Positions 25,261 to 32,691 of a DNA stretch of 43,676 nt are shown here, one piece after another. The notes beneath the pieces were generated by a model. It saw only the letters and a program-made list of their open reading frames with translations. It did not search any database and was not told the DNA's origin. Every line of letters starts with the position of its first letter. Within the stretch, counting starts at the first letter, position 1. The DNA lies in assembly GCA_026418015.1 (NCBI GenBank), contig JAOACE010000023.1, positions 1 to 43,676 on the forward strand, in the 5' to 3' direction. The stretch comes from Leptospiraceae bacterium (lineage in GTDB: Bacteria; Spirochaetota; Leptospiria; Leptospirales; Leptonemataceae). The position numbers and the translations under genes were made by a program.

Positions 25261-27293
25261 ACCAAAACTTTTCCTTTTTGGTTTTCTTCGATGGTATCCA
25301 TGATCTTTTCCATAATTTCTATTAATTGATAATCTGATGGTGTAAATACTCTTTTTACCCCCATAGAAATTAAAACATCGAAATCTTGTTGTGGAATAAT
25401 ACCTCCAACAACTACGGGAATTTCGTTAAAAGCATTAAGTTTTTTTAGTTCATCCACGATTTGTTGAGTCAATTCTTTATGCGAACCAGATAGAATAGAA
25501 ACACCAATGATATCGGCATTTTCTTCTACTGCTGTGTGAACAATCTCTTGGGGTGTTAGACGAATACCGGAATAGATTACATCAAAACCGCAGTGTCTTG
25601 CAGCAACAGCAATCATTTCTGCTCCGTTGGAATGTCCATCTAATCCTGGTTTTCCTACAACGATTCTGGGTCTATGGCCCTTTTCTTTCGCGAAGTTTTC
25701 TACGCGCTTTCTTAATTTTTCTACGCGTGCATCTTCTAAGTACAATCGTTGACCTTCTATACCTGTTGGAGGTCTATATTCACCAAAGACTTCGCGTAAT
25801 GCATCTGCCCACTCACCAGTTGTGACCCTTGCTAATGCGCATTCAATCGAAGCTGGCATAAGATTTTCGCCTTTTCGCGCACAATCTTTCAAGTATTCTA
25901 ATGCTTCTTTTACTTTTTTTGGATCTCTATTTTTTTTGGTTTTTTCTAATGCATCGAGGGTTTTTTGTGCAGCTTCGGGATCAACTTTAAAAATACCTCC
26001 ATCGCCAGCTTGTAATGGTGATGGCAATCCTTCTGTCCATTTGTTTAAACCCACAACAATGATTTCTCCAGAATTGATCTTGCTCATTCTTTCGGACATA
26101 GAACGAACAAGTTGGGTTTTTATATACCCAGATTCTACTGCTGCACGAATTCCTCCCATTTTTAAGATTTTGTCTATTTCTTCTCTTGCTTGTTCTTTTA
26201 GTTCATTTACTTTTGATTCAATAACAACACTGCCGTCAAAAATATCGGGATATTCTAACAAATCCGTTTCGTATGCCAATATTTGTTGCAATCGTAAGGA
26301 CCATTGTTGATCCCAAGGCCTTGGTAGAGATAATGCTTCGTTCCATGCGGGTAATTGCAATGCTCTACATCTTGCTTTTCTACTTAGAGTAACACCTAAT
26401 GCTTCTATTAAAATGCGCCAAGCATTGTTCTCTGGCTGTTTTTCTGTTAAACCTAAGGAATTCACTTGTACTCCATAGCGGAAGATTCTATACTTTGGGT
26501 TTTGAACATTATAACGCTCTTTAGTAATTTCGTCCCATAATTCTACAAAAGCACGCATTTTACACATTTCTTCTATAAAGCGAATTCCAGAGTTCACAAA
26601 AAAGCTGATTCTACCCACTACCTTTTCGAATTCTTCTCCTTTAACATGTCCTCGTTCTTTGATGGTATCCAATAAACCGATTGCATTTGCTAGTGCATAA
26701 GCCAATTCTTGAACAGGAGTTGCTCCTGCTTCTTGTAAGTGGTAAGAACAAATATTCGATGGATTCCATTTGGGAATATACTGAATACAATATTCATACA
26801 TCTCGCTAATCAAACGAAAACTGGGCTCTGGGGGGAATATATATGTTCCTCGTGCTAAATATTCTTTTACTAAATCATTTTGTGTTGTACCATTCAACAA
26901 AGAAATATCTACACCGCGTTCTTTTGCCAATGCGATATACAGAGCAAGAAGCCACATAGAAGTTGCATTGATAGTCATAGATGTATTCATCTCTTCGATA
27001 GGTATACCATCAAATAAGATATGAAAATCATCCAAAGAATTGATGGGTACTCCCACCTTACCGATTTCTGGTCTTGCTAATGGGTGATCCGAAGAATAAC
27101 CACACTGGGTTGGCAAATCAAAAGCAATGGAAAGCCCCGTTTGTCCTCGTTTTAGACCTTCGCGGTATAATTTATTGGTTTCCCAAACATTTGTATGACC
27201 AGCATAAGTACGAAAAATCCAAGGTTTATCTTTGGTAGGATTACCATTTTCGTCGTATAATACATGTTTTTTTCTTTCTGGATTTTTTTGCAT
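25257..27293 (-). CDS. meaA: B12-dependent acyl-CoA mutase, ethylmalonyl-CoA mutase type
   Basis: A 678-residue single-chain mutase: substrate TIM barrel (about 20-540) and C-terminal cobalamin domain with DGHSNG (about 560-565), the His being the lower cobalt ligand, then SILSGSH. The barrel has WIFRTYAGHTNVWETN where methylmalonyl-CoA mutases have a YAGFST-like segment; the His and the following GQTGLSIAFDLPTQCGYSSD are typical of the ethylmalonyl-CoA mutase (MeaA/Ecm) clade, which interconverts ethylmalonyl- and methylsuccinyl-CoA. Methylmalonyl-CoA cannot be excluded by eye. No crotonyl-CoA carboxylase/reductase is in the window. It follows ilvD by 11 bases with a strong AAGGAG and is coupled to meaB. 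Confidence 0.85.
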   Translation of the reverse strand: MQKNPERKKHVLYDENGNPTKDKPWIFRTYAGHTNVWETNKLYREGLKRGQTGLSIAFDLPTQCGYSSDHPLARPEIGKVGVPINSLDDFHILFDGIPIEEMNTSMTINATSMWLLALYIALAKERGVDISLLNGTTQNDLVKEYLARGTYIFPPEPSFRLISEMYEYCIQYIPKWNPSNICSYHLQEAGATPVQELAYALANAIGLLDTIKERGHVKGEEFEKVVGRISFFVNSGIRFIEEMCKMRAFVELWDEITKERYNVQNPKYRIFRYGVQVNSLGLTEKQPENNAWRILIEALGVTLSRKARCRALQLPAWNEALSLPRPWDQQWSLRLQQILAYETDLLEYPDIFDGSVVIESKVNELKEQAREEIDKILKMGGIRAAVESGYIKTQLVRSMSERMSKINSGEIIVVGLNKWTEGLPSPLQAGDGGIFKVDPEAAQKTLDALEKTKKNRDPKKVKEALEYLKDCARKGENLMPASIECALARVTTGEWADALREVFGEYRPPTGIEGQRLYLEDARVEKLRKRVENFAKEKGHRPRIVVGKPGLDGHSNGAEMIAVAARHCGFDVIYSGIRLTPQEIVHTAVEENADIIGVSILSGSHKELTQQIVDELKKLNAFNEIPVVVGGIIPQQDFDVLISMGVKRVFTPSDYQLIEIMEKIMDTIEENQKGKVLV

Positions 27294-27304
27294 ATCTTTC
27301 TCCT

Positions 27305-29008
27305 TTAAATTTCGTAGGAGTCTGTTACAGCTCCAAATTCCGCAGAGCCAACTAATTTGTAATACTTATACATCACCCCACTTTTGTAGCGAGGTTCTGG
27401 TGGACTCCATTCTTTTCGTCTTGCTTCTAGTTCTTCTTCGGTTAAATGAACGTTTAATTCATTCCTGGAAGCATCGATAGTAATTAGATCGCCATCGCGA
27501 ACTAATGCAATAGGACCACCGACTGCTGCTTCTGGTGCAACATGTCCAACTACCATACCATAAGTACCACCAGAAAACCTTCCATCTGTGATTAAACCTA
27601 CTTTATCGCCTAATCCTTTTCCAATCAGAGCAGAAGTGGGCGAAAGCATTTCCCTCATCCCTGGACCACCTTTGGGACCTTCGTATCGTATAACAATTAC
27701 ATCACCTTCTTCTATTTTGTTGGATAGAATTGCTTCCATGCATTCTTCTTCGGAATTATAAACCTTCGCAGGTCCTGTAATGGAAAAATGTTTTACTCCA
27801 GAAATTTTCGCAACTGCTCCACCTGGTGCCAAATTTCCTTTTAAAATTACAAGATGACCTCTTGGATACAAAGGCTTATCTAATGGATAAATTACATCTT
27901 GATTTTTTGGTATATTCGCATCTAAATGTTTTAGGTTTTCTTCTACGGTTTTTCCAGTTACAGTTAGACAATCGCCGTGGATTAAACCAGCTTCGAGTAA
28001 GATTTTCATGATTTTGGGAATACCACCATACTGATGCAAATGTGCTGTTAGGTATCTTCCCGAAGGCTTCATATCTGCTATGTGGGGAACTTTACGAGCT
28101 ATGCGTTCAAAATCATCGATGGATAAAGGAACCTTCATCGCATGAGCTATTGCCAAAAGATGCAATACCGCATTTGTGGAACCACCAATTGCCATCACAA
28201 CAGCAATAGCATTTTCGAAGGCTTTTCTTGTCATGATCATAGATGGAGTAATGCCATTTTTGATTAGGTTGACTAATGCTTCGCCAGATTCAAAAGCAGA
28301 ACGTTCTTTTTCGGAAGCAACTGCTGGCATAGTAGAGGAACCAGGTAAACTCATTCCCATTGCTTCGATGGCAGACGACATAGTGTTTGCTGTATACATT
28401 CCACCACAACTTCCTGGTCCAGGGATTGCGTGTTTTTCTATTGCTAAAAATTCTTCTTCTGTAATTTTACCTGCATTGTATTCCCCTACTGCTTCGAAAA
28501 CCGAAACAATGTTTAATTCTTTGCCGTTATAATAACCAGGTAGAATCGTTCCTCCATAAACAAAAATCGAAGGAATATTTAGACGTGCCATAGCAATTAG
28601 AGCACCCGGCATATTTTTATCACAACCACCAATAGCCAAAACACCATCCATTCTTTGACCATTGCACACAGTCTCGATAGCATCTGCTATGACTTCTCTA
28701 CTTACTAAGGAATACTTCATCCCTTCGGTTCCCATAGAAATACCATCAGAAATTGTAATTGTCCCAAAGAGTTGAGGCATTCCTCCAGCTTCGTAAATGC
28801 CATTGATTGCAGCTTGTTCTAATATACGTATACCAGAATTGCAAGGTGTAATAGTACTATAAGCACTTGCAACACCACAGATAGGTTTCGAAAAATCTTG
28901 ATCACGAAAACCCACTGCACGCAACATGGAACGATTGGGCGCTCTAGTTATACCCTCGGTAATTAAGTAAGAACGATAATTGAGTTTTTTAACGGATTGA
29001 ATTTGCAT
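27305..29008 (-). CDS. ilvD: Dihydroxy-acid dehydratase
   Basis: A 567-residue Fe-S dehydratase making the 2-keto acids of valine and isoleucine. The family signatures are present: [14 protein letters not shown] (about 122-135) and [17 protein letters not shown] (about 196-212). Cluster-ligand cysteines are in ITPCNSG, GCDKN and SCGGM. The C-terminal beta-barrel has KGGPGMREM and [12 protein letters not shown]. It is the first gene of the operon. There is no Shine-Dalgarno before the ATG at 29008; TTTACA begins 34 nt upstream. No leader peptide, T-box or attenuator is seen, and no other ilv gene is adjacent. Confidence 0.95.
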   Translation of the reverse strand: MQIQSVKKLNYRSYLITEGITRAPNRSMLRAVGFRDQDFSKPICGVASAYSTITPCNSGIRILEQAAINGIYEAGGMPQLFGTITISDGISMGTEGMKYSLVSREVIADAIETVCNGQRMDGVLAIGGCDKNMPGALIAMARLNIPSIFVYGGTILPGYYNGKELNIVSVFEAVGEYNAGKITEEEFLAIEKHAIPGPGSCGGMYTANTMSSAIEAMGMSLPGSSTMPAVASEKERSAFESGEALVNLIKNGITPSMIMTRKAFENAIAVVMAIGGSTNAVLHLLAIAHAMKVPLSIDDFERIARKVPHIADMKPSGRYLTAHLHQYGGIPKIMKILLEAGLIHGDCLTVTGKTVEENLKHLDANIPKNQDVIYPLDKPLYPRGHLVILKGNLAPGGAVAKISGVKHFSITGPAKVYNSEEECMEAILSNKIEEGDVIVIRYEGPKGGPGMREMLSPTSALIGKGLGDKVGLITDGRFSGGTYGMVVGHVAPEAAVGGPIALVRDGDLITIDASRNELNVHLTEEELEARRKEWSPPEPRYKSGVMYKYYKLVGSAEFGAVTDSYEI

Positions 29009-29042
29009 AATTACAAAATTTAAGATAATTTATATTTGTAAA
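29009..29042 (-). promoter_or_regulatory. Putative leaderless-type promoter of the ilvD operon
   Basis: Minus-strand TTTACA (29042-29037) begins 34 nt before the ilvD ATG. The -10 candidates (TAAATT, AAATTT) are weak. No ribosome site is seen between it and the start codon. Confidence 0.38.
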
Positions 29043-29360
29043 TAATTTATTGAAATGTTTTGTAAATTTATAGGTTTGATCAATATAAAATACTCGTTAG
29101 CGCCAAATTTATTTTATAAATATACTTGACAAAATTTGATAGTTTAGCATAAGAATATAAAAATTATTATTAATTTTATTTATTAAAAAGTTTTTATATA
29201 AAAATGCAAGATTCGGTTCGCTTCATAATCAAATTTTTTATAATGATTGGGATGAATTCGATAAAAAGAAAGCGCCAGACAATGGAAAATGAATTGCCTG
29301 ACGCAAAATCGCGTTTAGATTTATGCAATTTCTTCGTTATTTCAACAAACAAAGAGTCTG
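29043..29360. other. Intergenic region between ilvD and the DUF4352 gene
   Basis: It holds the terminator of the DUF4352 gene (29263-29304). A TTGACA at 29126-29131 on the plus strand has no gene to serve. The rest is AT-rich DNA without recognisable features. A 76-codon plus-strand frame starting at 29204 runs across the terminator and into the DUF4352 gene; I regard it as spurious. Confidence 0.6.
29263..29304 (-). terminator. Rho-independent terminator of the DUF4352 gene
   Basis: On the minus strand GCGTCAGGCAAT (29304-29293) pairs with ATTGTCTGGCGC (29283-29272) over 12 bp including two G-U pairs, followed by TTTCTTTTT. In plus-strand RNA the two wobble positions become C-A and A-C mismatches and no U-tract follows, so the element is strand-specific. 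Confidence 0.82.
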
Positions 29361-30011
29361 TTATTTTAAATTCCCTAAATAAACTTTTTGATCTCTACGA
29401 GAACGGCCTGGTTGCCAATAAGCTTCTCCTTTAATTTCCGCAGGAATTTTATAAACCAAATTCGTTGTCTTCGTTGTTAGAGGATTGAGTTGATCAAACA
29501 TCAGTCCCCAACCATCAACCAAGATAGTTTCGGATTTGTCGAATTGATAGTTTTTACCATTGTAGTTAATCCAAACAGAACCATCCGTAGGCATACGACT
29601 TTCGGTGTCGATATTTTTAAATGTCACGTTTATAATCAAATACAGATTGTCTCTTTCTGGCTTTAAGTCTGCGAACATATTTCCCGTATTTACCGCATTT
29701 GTTAAGCTCACTTTATTTACTTTGATTTCGAAATAGTCAGTGCGAAGAACATCTCCAACGCGCACAACATTTTTTTCGTCAAGATTAAAAGATGAATGAT
29801 CAGTCGTTGAAGAACTGTTTTTAGTGTCTTCACCAAGTTGAGCAAGAACAATTAAAGCTATTACTATTGTAATACCAATTTTCCACCCTTTCGAGATAGA
29901 TTGATTTTTCCATAGTGCATAAAGCCCTACTGGAAAGAAAACAATGCAAAGAAGAATTACCAACCAAGTGTTGTCGTACCATTTTTTTAATTGTGTTGTT
30001 GTGTTGTCCAT
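29361..30011 (-). CDS. DUF4352-like membrane-anchored protein
   Basis: A 216-residue protein with two membrane segments near the N-terminus (about 16-33, WLVILLCIVFFPVGLYAL, and 43-59) and an external domain from about residue 80 to 216. That domain begins with VGDVLRTDYFEIKVNKVSLT and has YLIINVTFKNIDTE, the pattern of the DUF4352/Ig-like domain found on lipoproteins and membrane proteins. A KAW..GW.IG linker between the helices (LWKNQSISKGWKIG) is typical. Function unknown. A strong Shine-Dalgarno AAGGAGG lies 6 bases upstream. It follows the TPR lipoprotein by 47 bases and ends in a good terminator. Confidence 0.8.
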   Translation of the reverse strand: MDNTTTQLKKWYDNTWLVILLCIVFFPVGLYALWKNQSISKGWKIGITIVIALIVLAQLGEDTKNSSSTTDHSSFNLDEKNVVRVGDVLRTDYFEIKVNKVSLTNAVNTGNMFADLKPERDNLYLIINVTFKNIDTESRMPTDGSVWINYNGKNYQFDKSETILVDGWGLMFDQLNPLTTKTTNLVYKIPAEIKGEAYWQPGRSRRDQKVYLGNLK

Positions 30012-30058
30012 TTTTTCCTCCTTAAATTTTTTATGTTTATTGTATTGATTTATAAAAT

Positions 30059-30808
30059 TTATTTTGCAAGTAGCTTAATTTGATTGTACAATCTTATATA
30101 CAAATTATTATCTGGCGCAAGTTCAATAGCCTTTTCTATGTTTTCTAAAGACTTTTTATAATCTTTCTCTCGAAAATAATAATCTGCAAGAACAGCATAA
30201 GTCATATGCTTAAACTTAATTTGAGTAAATTTTTTTTCATTAACTGCTTTAAGCCATGTTTTTTCTGCTTCTTGCTTTTGACCGTCTAAAAATAAATATC
30301 TACCAAGTTGAAAATATAATTCCCCTTCATCTCTTAATTCTATAGCTTTTTTAATGGTTTCAATAGCCTTTTTATAATCTTTTTTTCTTGCATATAAATT
30401 TGCAAGACCACTTATATAAATACTTTTCCTAATTTTATTCGGCGCCATTTCGATAGCTTTATTGAAATTCTTTTCTGCTAAATCATATTGTTCTTCCTCA
30501 TCAAAAACTAAGGCTAATCCATAATACCCATCTGCGAAATTTGGATCGATACGAATACAATTTGCAAAATCTAATTTGGCATTATAAAGATTATTTTTTT
30601 CATAATAACAATAACCTCTTTTATAATAGAATCTTGCATCATTGGGATATTTTTCTATTGCTTTTGACGCAAATTGTATAGCATCAGAACACCTATCGGA
30701 ATTAATCATTTTTTTTAGTTCGTCGTAATCTTTATCCGCCTGCGATTTACAACTAATAAAAAAAGCAAAGACAAATAAAAAAATACTAACCTTCGTAATT
30801 TTAAACAT
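30059..30808 (-). CDS. TPR-repeat lipoprotein
   Basis: A 249-residue protein with a lipoprotein signal: hydrophobic FLFVFAFF and lipobox FISC (Cys19). The mature part is made of about six TPR units, for example DARFYYKRGYCYYEKNNLYN, FADGYYGLALVFDEEEQYD and YAVLADYYFREKDYKKSLEN, spanning about residues 30-245. It should be an envelope-bound scaffold for protein contacts; partners are unknown. A strong Shine-Dalgarno AAGGAGG lies 4 bases before ATG, preceded by a TATAAT-like element in AATATAATATA. It lies directly downstream of tRNA-Asn on the same strand and upstream of the DUF4352 gene. Confidence 0.88.
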   Translation of the reverse strand: MFKITKVSIFLFVFAFFISCKSQADKDYDELKKMINSDRCSDAIQFASKAIEKYPNDARFYYKRGYCYYEKNNLYNAKLDFANCIRIDPNFADGYYGLALVFDEEEQYDLAEKNFNKAIEMAPNKIRKSIYISGLANLYARKKDYKKAIETIKKAIELRDEGELYFQLGRYLFLDGQKQEAEKTWLKAVNEKKFTQIKFKHMTYAVLADYYFREKDYKKSLENIEKAIELAPDNNLYIRLYNQIKLLAK

Positions 30809-30888
30809 ACCGTCCTCCTTAGATATATTATATTGGACAGTCGGACATTTATTGGAAAGAATTGTGGTTGGAAGAAAAAGAGTTTCGC

Positions 30889-30961
30889 TCCCCAGGCAGG
30901 ACTCGAACCTGCGACCTGGTGGTTAACAGCCACTCGCTCTACCGGCTGAGCTACTGGGGAG
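30889..30961 (-). tRNA. tRNA-Asn (anticodon GUU)
   Basis: Cloverleaf on the minus strand: acceptor TCCCCAG (30961-30955) pairs with CTGGGGA (30896-30890) with discriminator G at 30889. It has the D-loop AGCTCAGCCGGTAGAGC, anticodon loop CTGTTAA with GTT (30928-30926), and a T-arm with GGTTCGAGTCC. CCA is not encoded (next bases CGA). An 86-codon frame across it is the usual tRNA shadow. Confidence 0.97.
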
Positions 30962-30968
30962 TTTGTAG

Positions 30969-31002
30969 GATCCACTTATACAAATAGATTTTCCAAGTCA
31001 AC
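30969..31002 (-). promoter_or_regulatory. tRNA-Asn promoter
   Basis: Minus-strand TTGACT (31002-30997), 15-nt spacer, TATAAG (30981-30976). The predicted +1 is about 30969, eight bases before the mature tRNA. This is the clearest -35/-10 pair in the window and sets the spacing used to judge the others. Confidence 0.65.
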
Positions 31003-31031
31003 TCAATTTTAGGTTAAGAATGCAAATTTTT

Positions 31032-32012
31032 TTAGACTTCGTTTAACCATTGAGCAACTTCTTTTGCATGATAAGTTAAAATCATATCGGCACCTGCTCG
31101 TTTAAAAGAAAGCATAATTTCCATCACACATTTTTTGTAATCTAACCAACCATTTAAAGAAGCAGCTTTCACCATGGCATATTCCCCCGATACATTATAA
31201 ACAGCAACAGGTACAGGGCTATGTTGAGAAAATTCTCTTACAACATCTAAATAGGGTAATCCTGGTTTAACCATTACAATATCTGCACCTTCTTCTAAAT
31301 CCAATTCGAGTTCGAGTAAAGCTTCGCGAATGTTTGCTGGATCCATCTGATAAGTTTTTTTATCGCCAAATCGCGGTGCGCTATCTAATGCATCGCGAAA
31401 TGGTCCATAGAATGAGGAAGCATATTTCGCGGTGTAAGATAAAATACCTACATTGATAAATCCTTCGGAATCAAGAACCTTTCTTAAATAACCTACCCTT
31501 CCATCCATCATATCGCTTGGCGCAATAATGTCTGCACCTGCTTTTGCTTGGGTAATAGCCATTTTGCCCAAAATTTCTAACGTCTCGTCGTTTAAAATTT
31601 CTCCATTTTTAACTACACCATCATGCCCGTCGGAATTATATGGATCCATTGCAACATCAGTAATAACGATTAATTCGGGGATATGATCTTTAATCATCTT
31701 TAATACTGTTGGATAAAGTCCGTTAGGATTGTAAGACTCTTTTGCTAATTGATCCTTTTTTTCTTCGGGGATTGCTGGAAAAATCACCACAGCAGGTATA
31801 CCTAACTGATAAATTTCTTTACATTCTTTTAACAGCTCATCTGGGCTAAAACGAAATATACCTGGCATAGATGGAATCGGCTCTCTAATGGAATTTCCTT
31901 CTTTTACGAACAAAGGCATGATTAAATCATCTACTCTGACATTACTTTCTCTTACCAATCGGCGAATATTTTCTGATTTTCGATTTCTTCGCGGTCTTCT
32001 GATGATGTCCAT
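31032..32012 (-). CDS. hemB: Delta-aminolevulinic acid dehydratase (porphobilinogen synthase)
   Basis: A 326-residue enzyme condensing two aminolevulinate molecules to porphobilinogen for haem and possibly cobalamin. The two Schiff-base lysines are in YTAKYASSFYGPFRDA (about 192-207) and MVKPGLPYLD (about 245-254). The metal segment DVAMDPYNSDGHDG has Asp residues in place of the three-Cys zinc site, so it is the magnesium/potassium-dependent class. It stands alone between a tRNA and the coiled-coil gene. No Shine-Dalgarno is present; TTGACC begins exactly 35 nt before ATG. Confidence 0.96.
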   Translation of the reverse strand: MDIIRRPRRNRKSENIRRLVRESNVRVDDLIMPLFVKEGNSIREPIPSMPGIFRFSPDELLKECKEIYQLGIPAVVIFPAIPEEKKDQLAKESYNPNGLYPTVLKMIKDHIPELIVITDVAMDPYNSDGHDGVVKNGEILNDETLEILGKMAITQAKAGADIIAPSDMMDGRVGYLRKVLDSEGFINVGILSYTAKYASSFYGPFRDALDSAPRFGDKKTYQMDPANIREALLELELDLEEGADIVMVKPGLPYLDVVREFSQHSPVPVAVYNVSGEYAMVKAASLNGWLDYKKCVMEIMLSFKRAGADMILTYHAKEVAQWLNEV

Positions 32013-32047
32013 ACGAAAAATGATTTTTTAATAAAGATTACGGTCAA
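32013..32047 (-). promoter_or_regulatory. Promoter with leaderless geometry for hemB
   Basis: Minus-strand TTGACC (32047-32042), 16-nt spacer, AATCAT (4/6 match to a -10), then 7 nt to the ATG at 32012. Confidence 0.5.
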
Positions 32048-32063
32048 TTCAATTCAAGAGGGA

Positions 32064-32630
32064 TCACTTATTTTTTAATTCTGCTTGTATTTGTTGGTTA
32101 GATTCTAATATTTTATTTAGCAAATCCATTTGTTTATAATTAAAATAAGTTAATAATCCAAAAAGTAGACTCATAAAAAATGCCATTACCCATTGCAAAA
32201 AATTAATCCTTGCATTCATATCTTCGAAACGTTTATCTACGTGATGCAATAAATCATTAAATCGTTTTTCTGTAAATTGTATTAAATCATTAAATCGTTT
32301 TTCTATATACTGCATTAATTCATTAGATCTTTTCTCTGTATAGTACATAAAATCACTGAATCGCTTATCCGTAGATTGCATTAAATCATTAGATCGTTTC
32401 TCTGTAAATTGTATTAAATCATTAAATCGCTTATCCATCATTTTAAAGCCTTCTCGCATCTCGATAATCAGCTCTCTAATTTCTGGCCTTGTTACAAAAT
32501 TTTGATGTTCTTCCACTATATCTTCGAAAACTTCCTCTAATTCTTTTGCTGCAAAATCGTCTTTATTTTCTCTAACATACATCAAAAATTTTTTGATTTT
32601 ATCCAAACGAAATTCTGCGCTCTTTGGCAT
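32064..32630 (-). CDS. Hendecad-repeat coiled-coil protein with C-terminal membrane anchor
   Basis: A protein of about 188 residues. After a helical N-terminal part (MPKSAEFRLDKIKKF...) it has seven consecutive 11-residue units of the form KRFNDLIQFTE, encoded by 33-bp units from about 32218 to 32448. A membrane helix follows (FLQWVMAFFMSLLFGLLTYF), then a short polar tail. Right-handed coiled coils with hendecad periodicity and a terminal anchor occur in DUF1640/CCDC90-like proteins and in the Bdr proteins of Borrelia; homology to either is not shown. An ATG at 32675 would add 15 residues, but a TTGACA lies within that stretch exactly 35 nt before the ATG at 32630, so I prefer the shorter form. 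Confidence 0.8.
   Translation of the reverse strand: MPKSAEFRLDKIKKFLMYVRENKDDFAAKELEEVFEDIVEEHQNFVTRPEIRELIIEMREGFKMMDKRFNDLIQFTEKRSNDLMQSTDKRFSDFMYYTEKRSNELMQYIEKRFNDLIQFTEKRFNDLLHHVDKRFEDMNARINFLQWVMAFFMSLLFGLLTYFNYKQMDLLNKILESNQQIQAELKNK
32218..32448 (-). repeat. Seven 33-bp tandem repeats inside the coiled-coil gene
   Basis: Units start at 32218, 32251, 32284, 32317, 32350, 32383 and 32416 on the plus strand, most beginning AAATCATTAAATCG. Units 32251, 32284 and 32383 are closest to one another. Each encodes 11 residues, so gain or loss of units keeps the frame. Confidence 0.88.
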
Positions 32631-32665
32631 ACTATCAATAAACCTATAAGAAAACAGAATGTCAA
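32631..32665 (-). promoter_or_regulatory. Promoter with leaderless geometry for the coiled-coil gene
   Basis: Minus-strand TTGACA (32665-32660, full consensus) begins 35 nt before the ATG at 32630. TTTATT (4/6) lies 17 nt on, six bases before ATG. Just upstream is a direct repeat of AATGATCTTT. Confidence 0.45.
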
Positions 32666-32691
32666 GAAAGATCATTAAAGATCATTTATGA

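Noticed and set aside
27294-27304. Cobalamin riboswitch for the mutase or metal genes
   Set aside because: The mutase lies 11 bases after ilvD with no leader space, and the region before the metal operon is outside the window.
29126-29154. Plus-strand promoter TTGACA with CATAAGAAT
   Set aside because: No gene or terminator-ended small RNA can be identified downstream on the plus strand.
29009-29260. T-box, leader peptide or other amino-acid attenuator before ilvD
   Set aside because: No leader frame, T-box sequence or terminator/antiterminator pair is visible on the minus strand.
29204-29434. 76-codon plus-strand frame
   Set aside because: It runs through the minus-strand terminator and into the DUF4352 gene and has no ribosome site.
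30715-30975. 86-codon minus-strand frame with SPVAQPVERV and SSPAWGAK
   Set aside because: This is the well-known translation of a tRNA gene; it covers tRNA-Asn and the start of the TPR gene.
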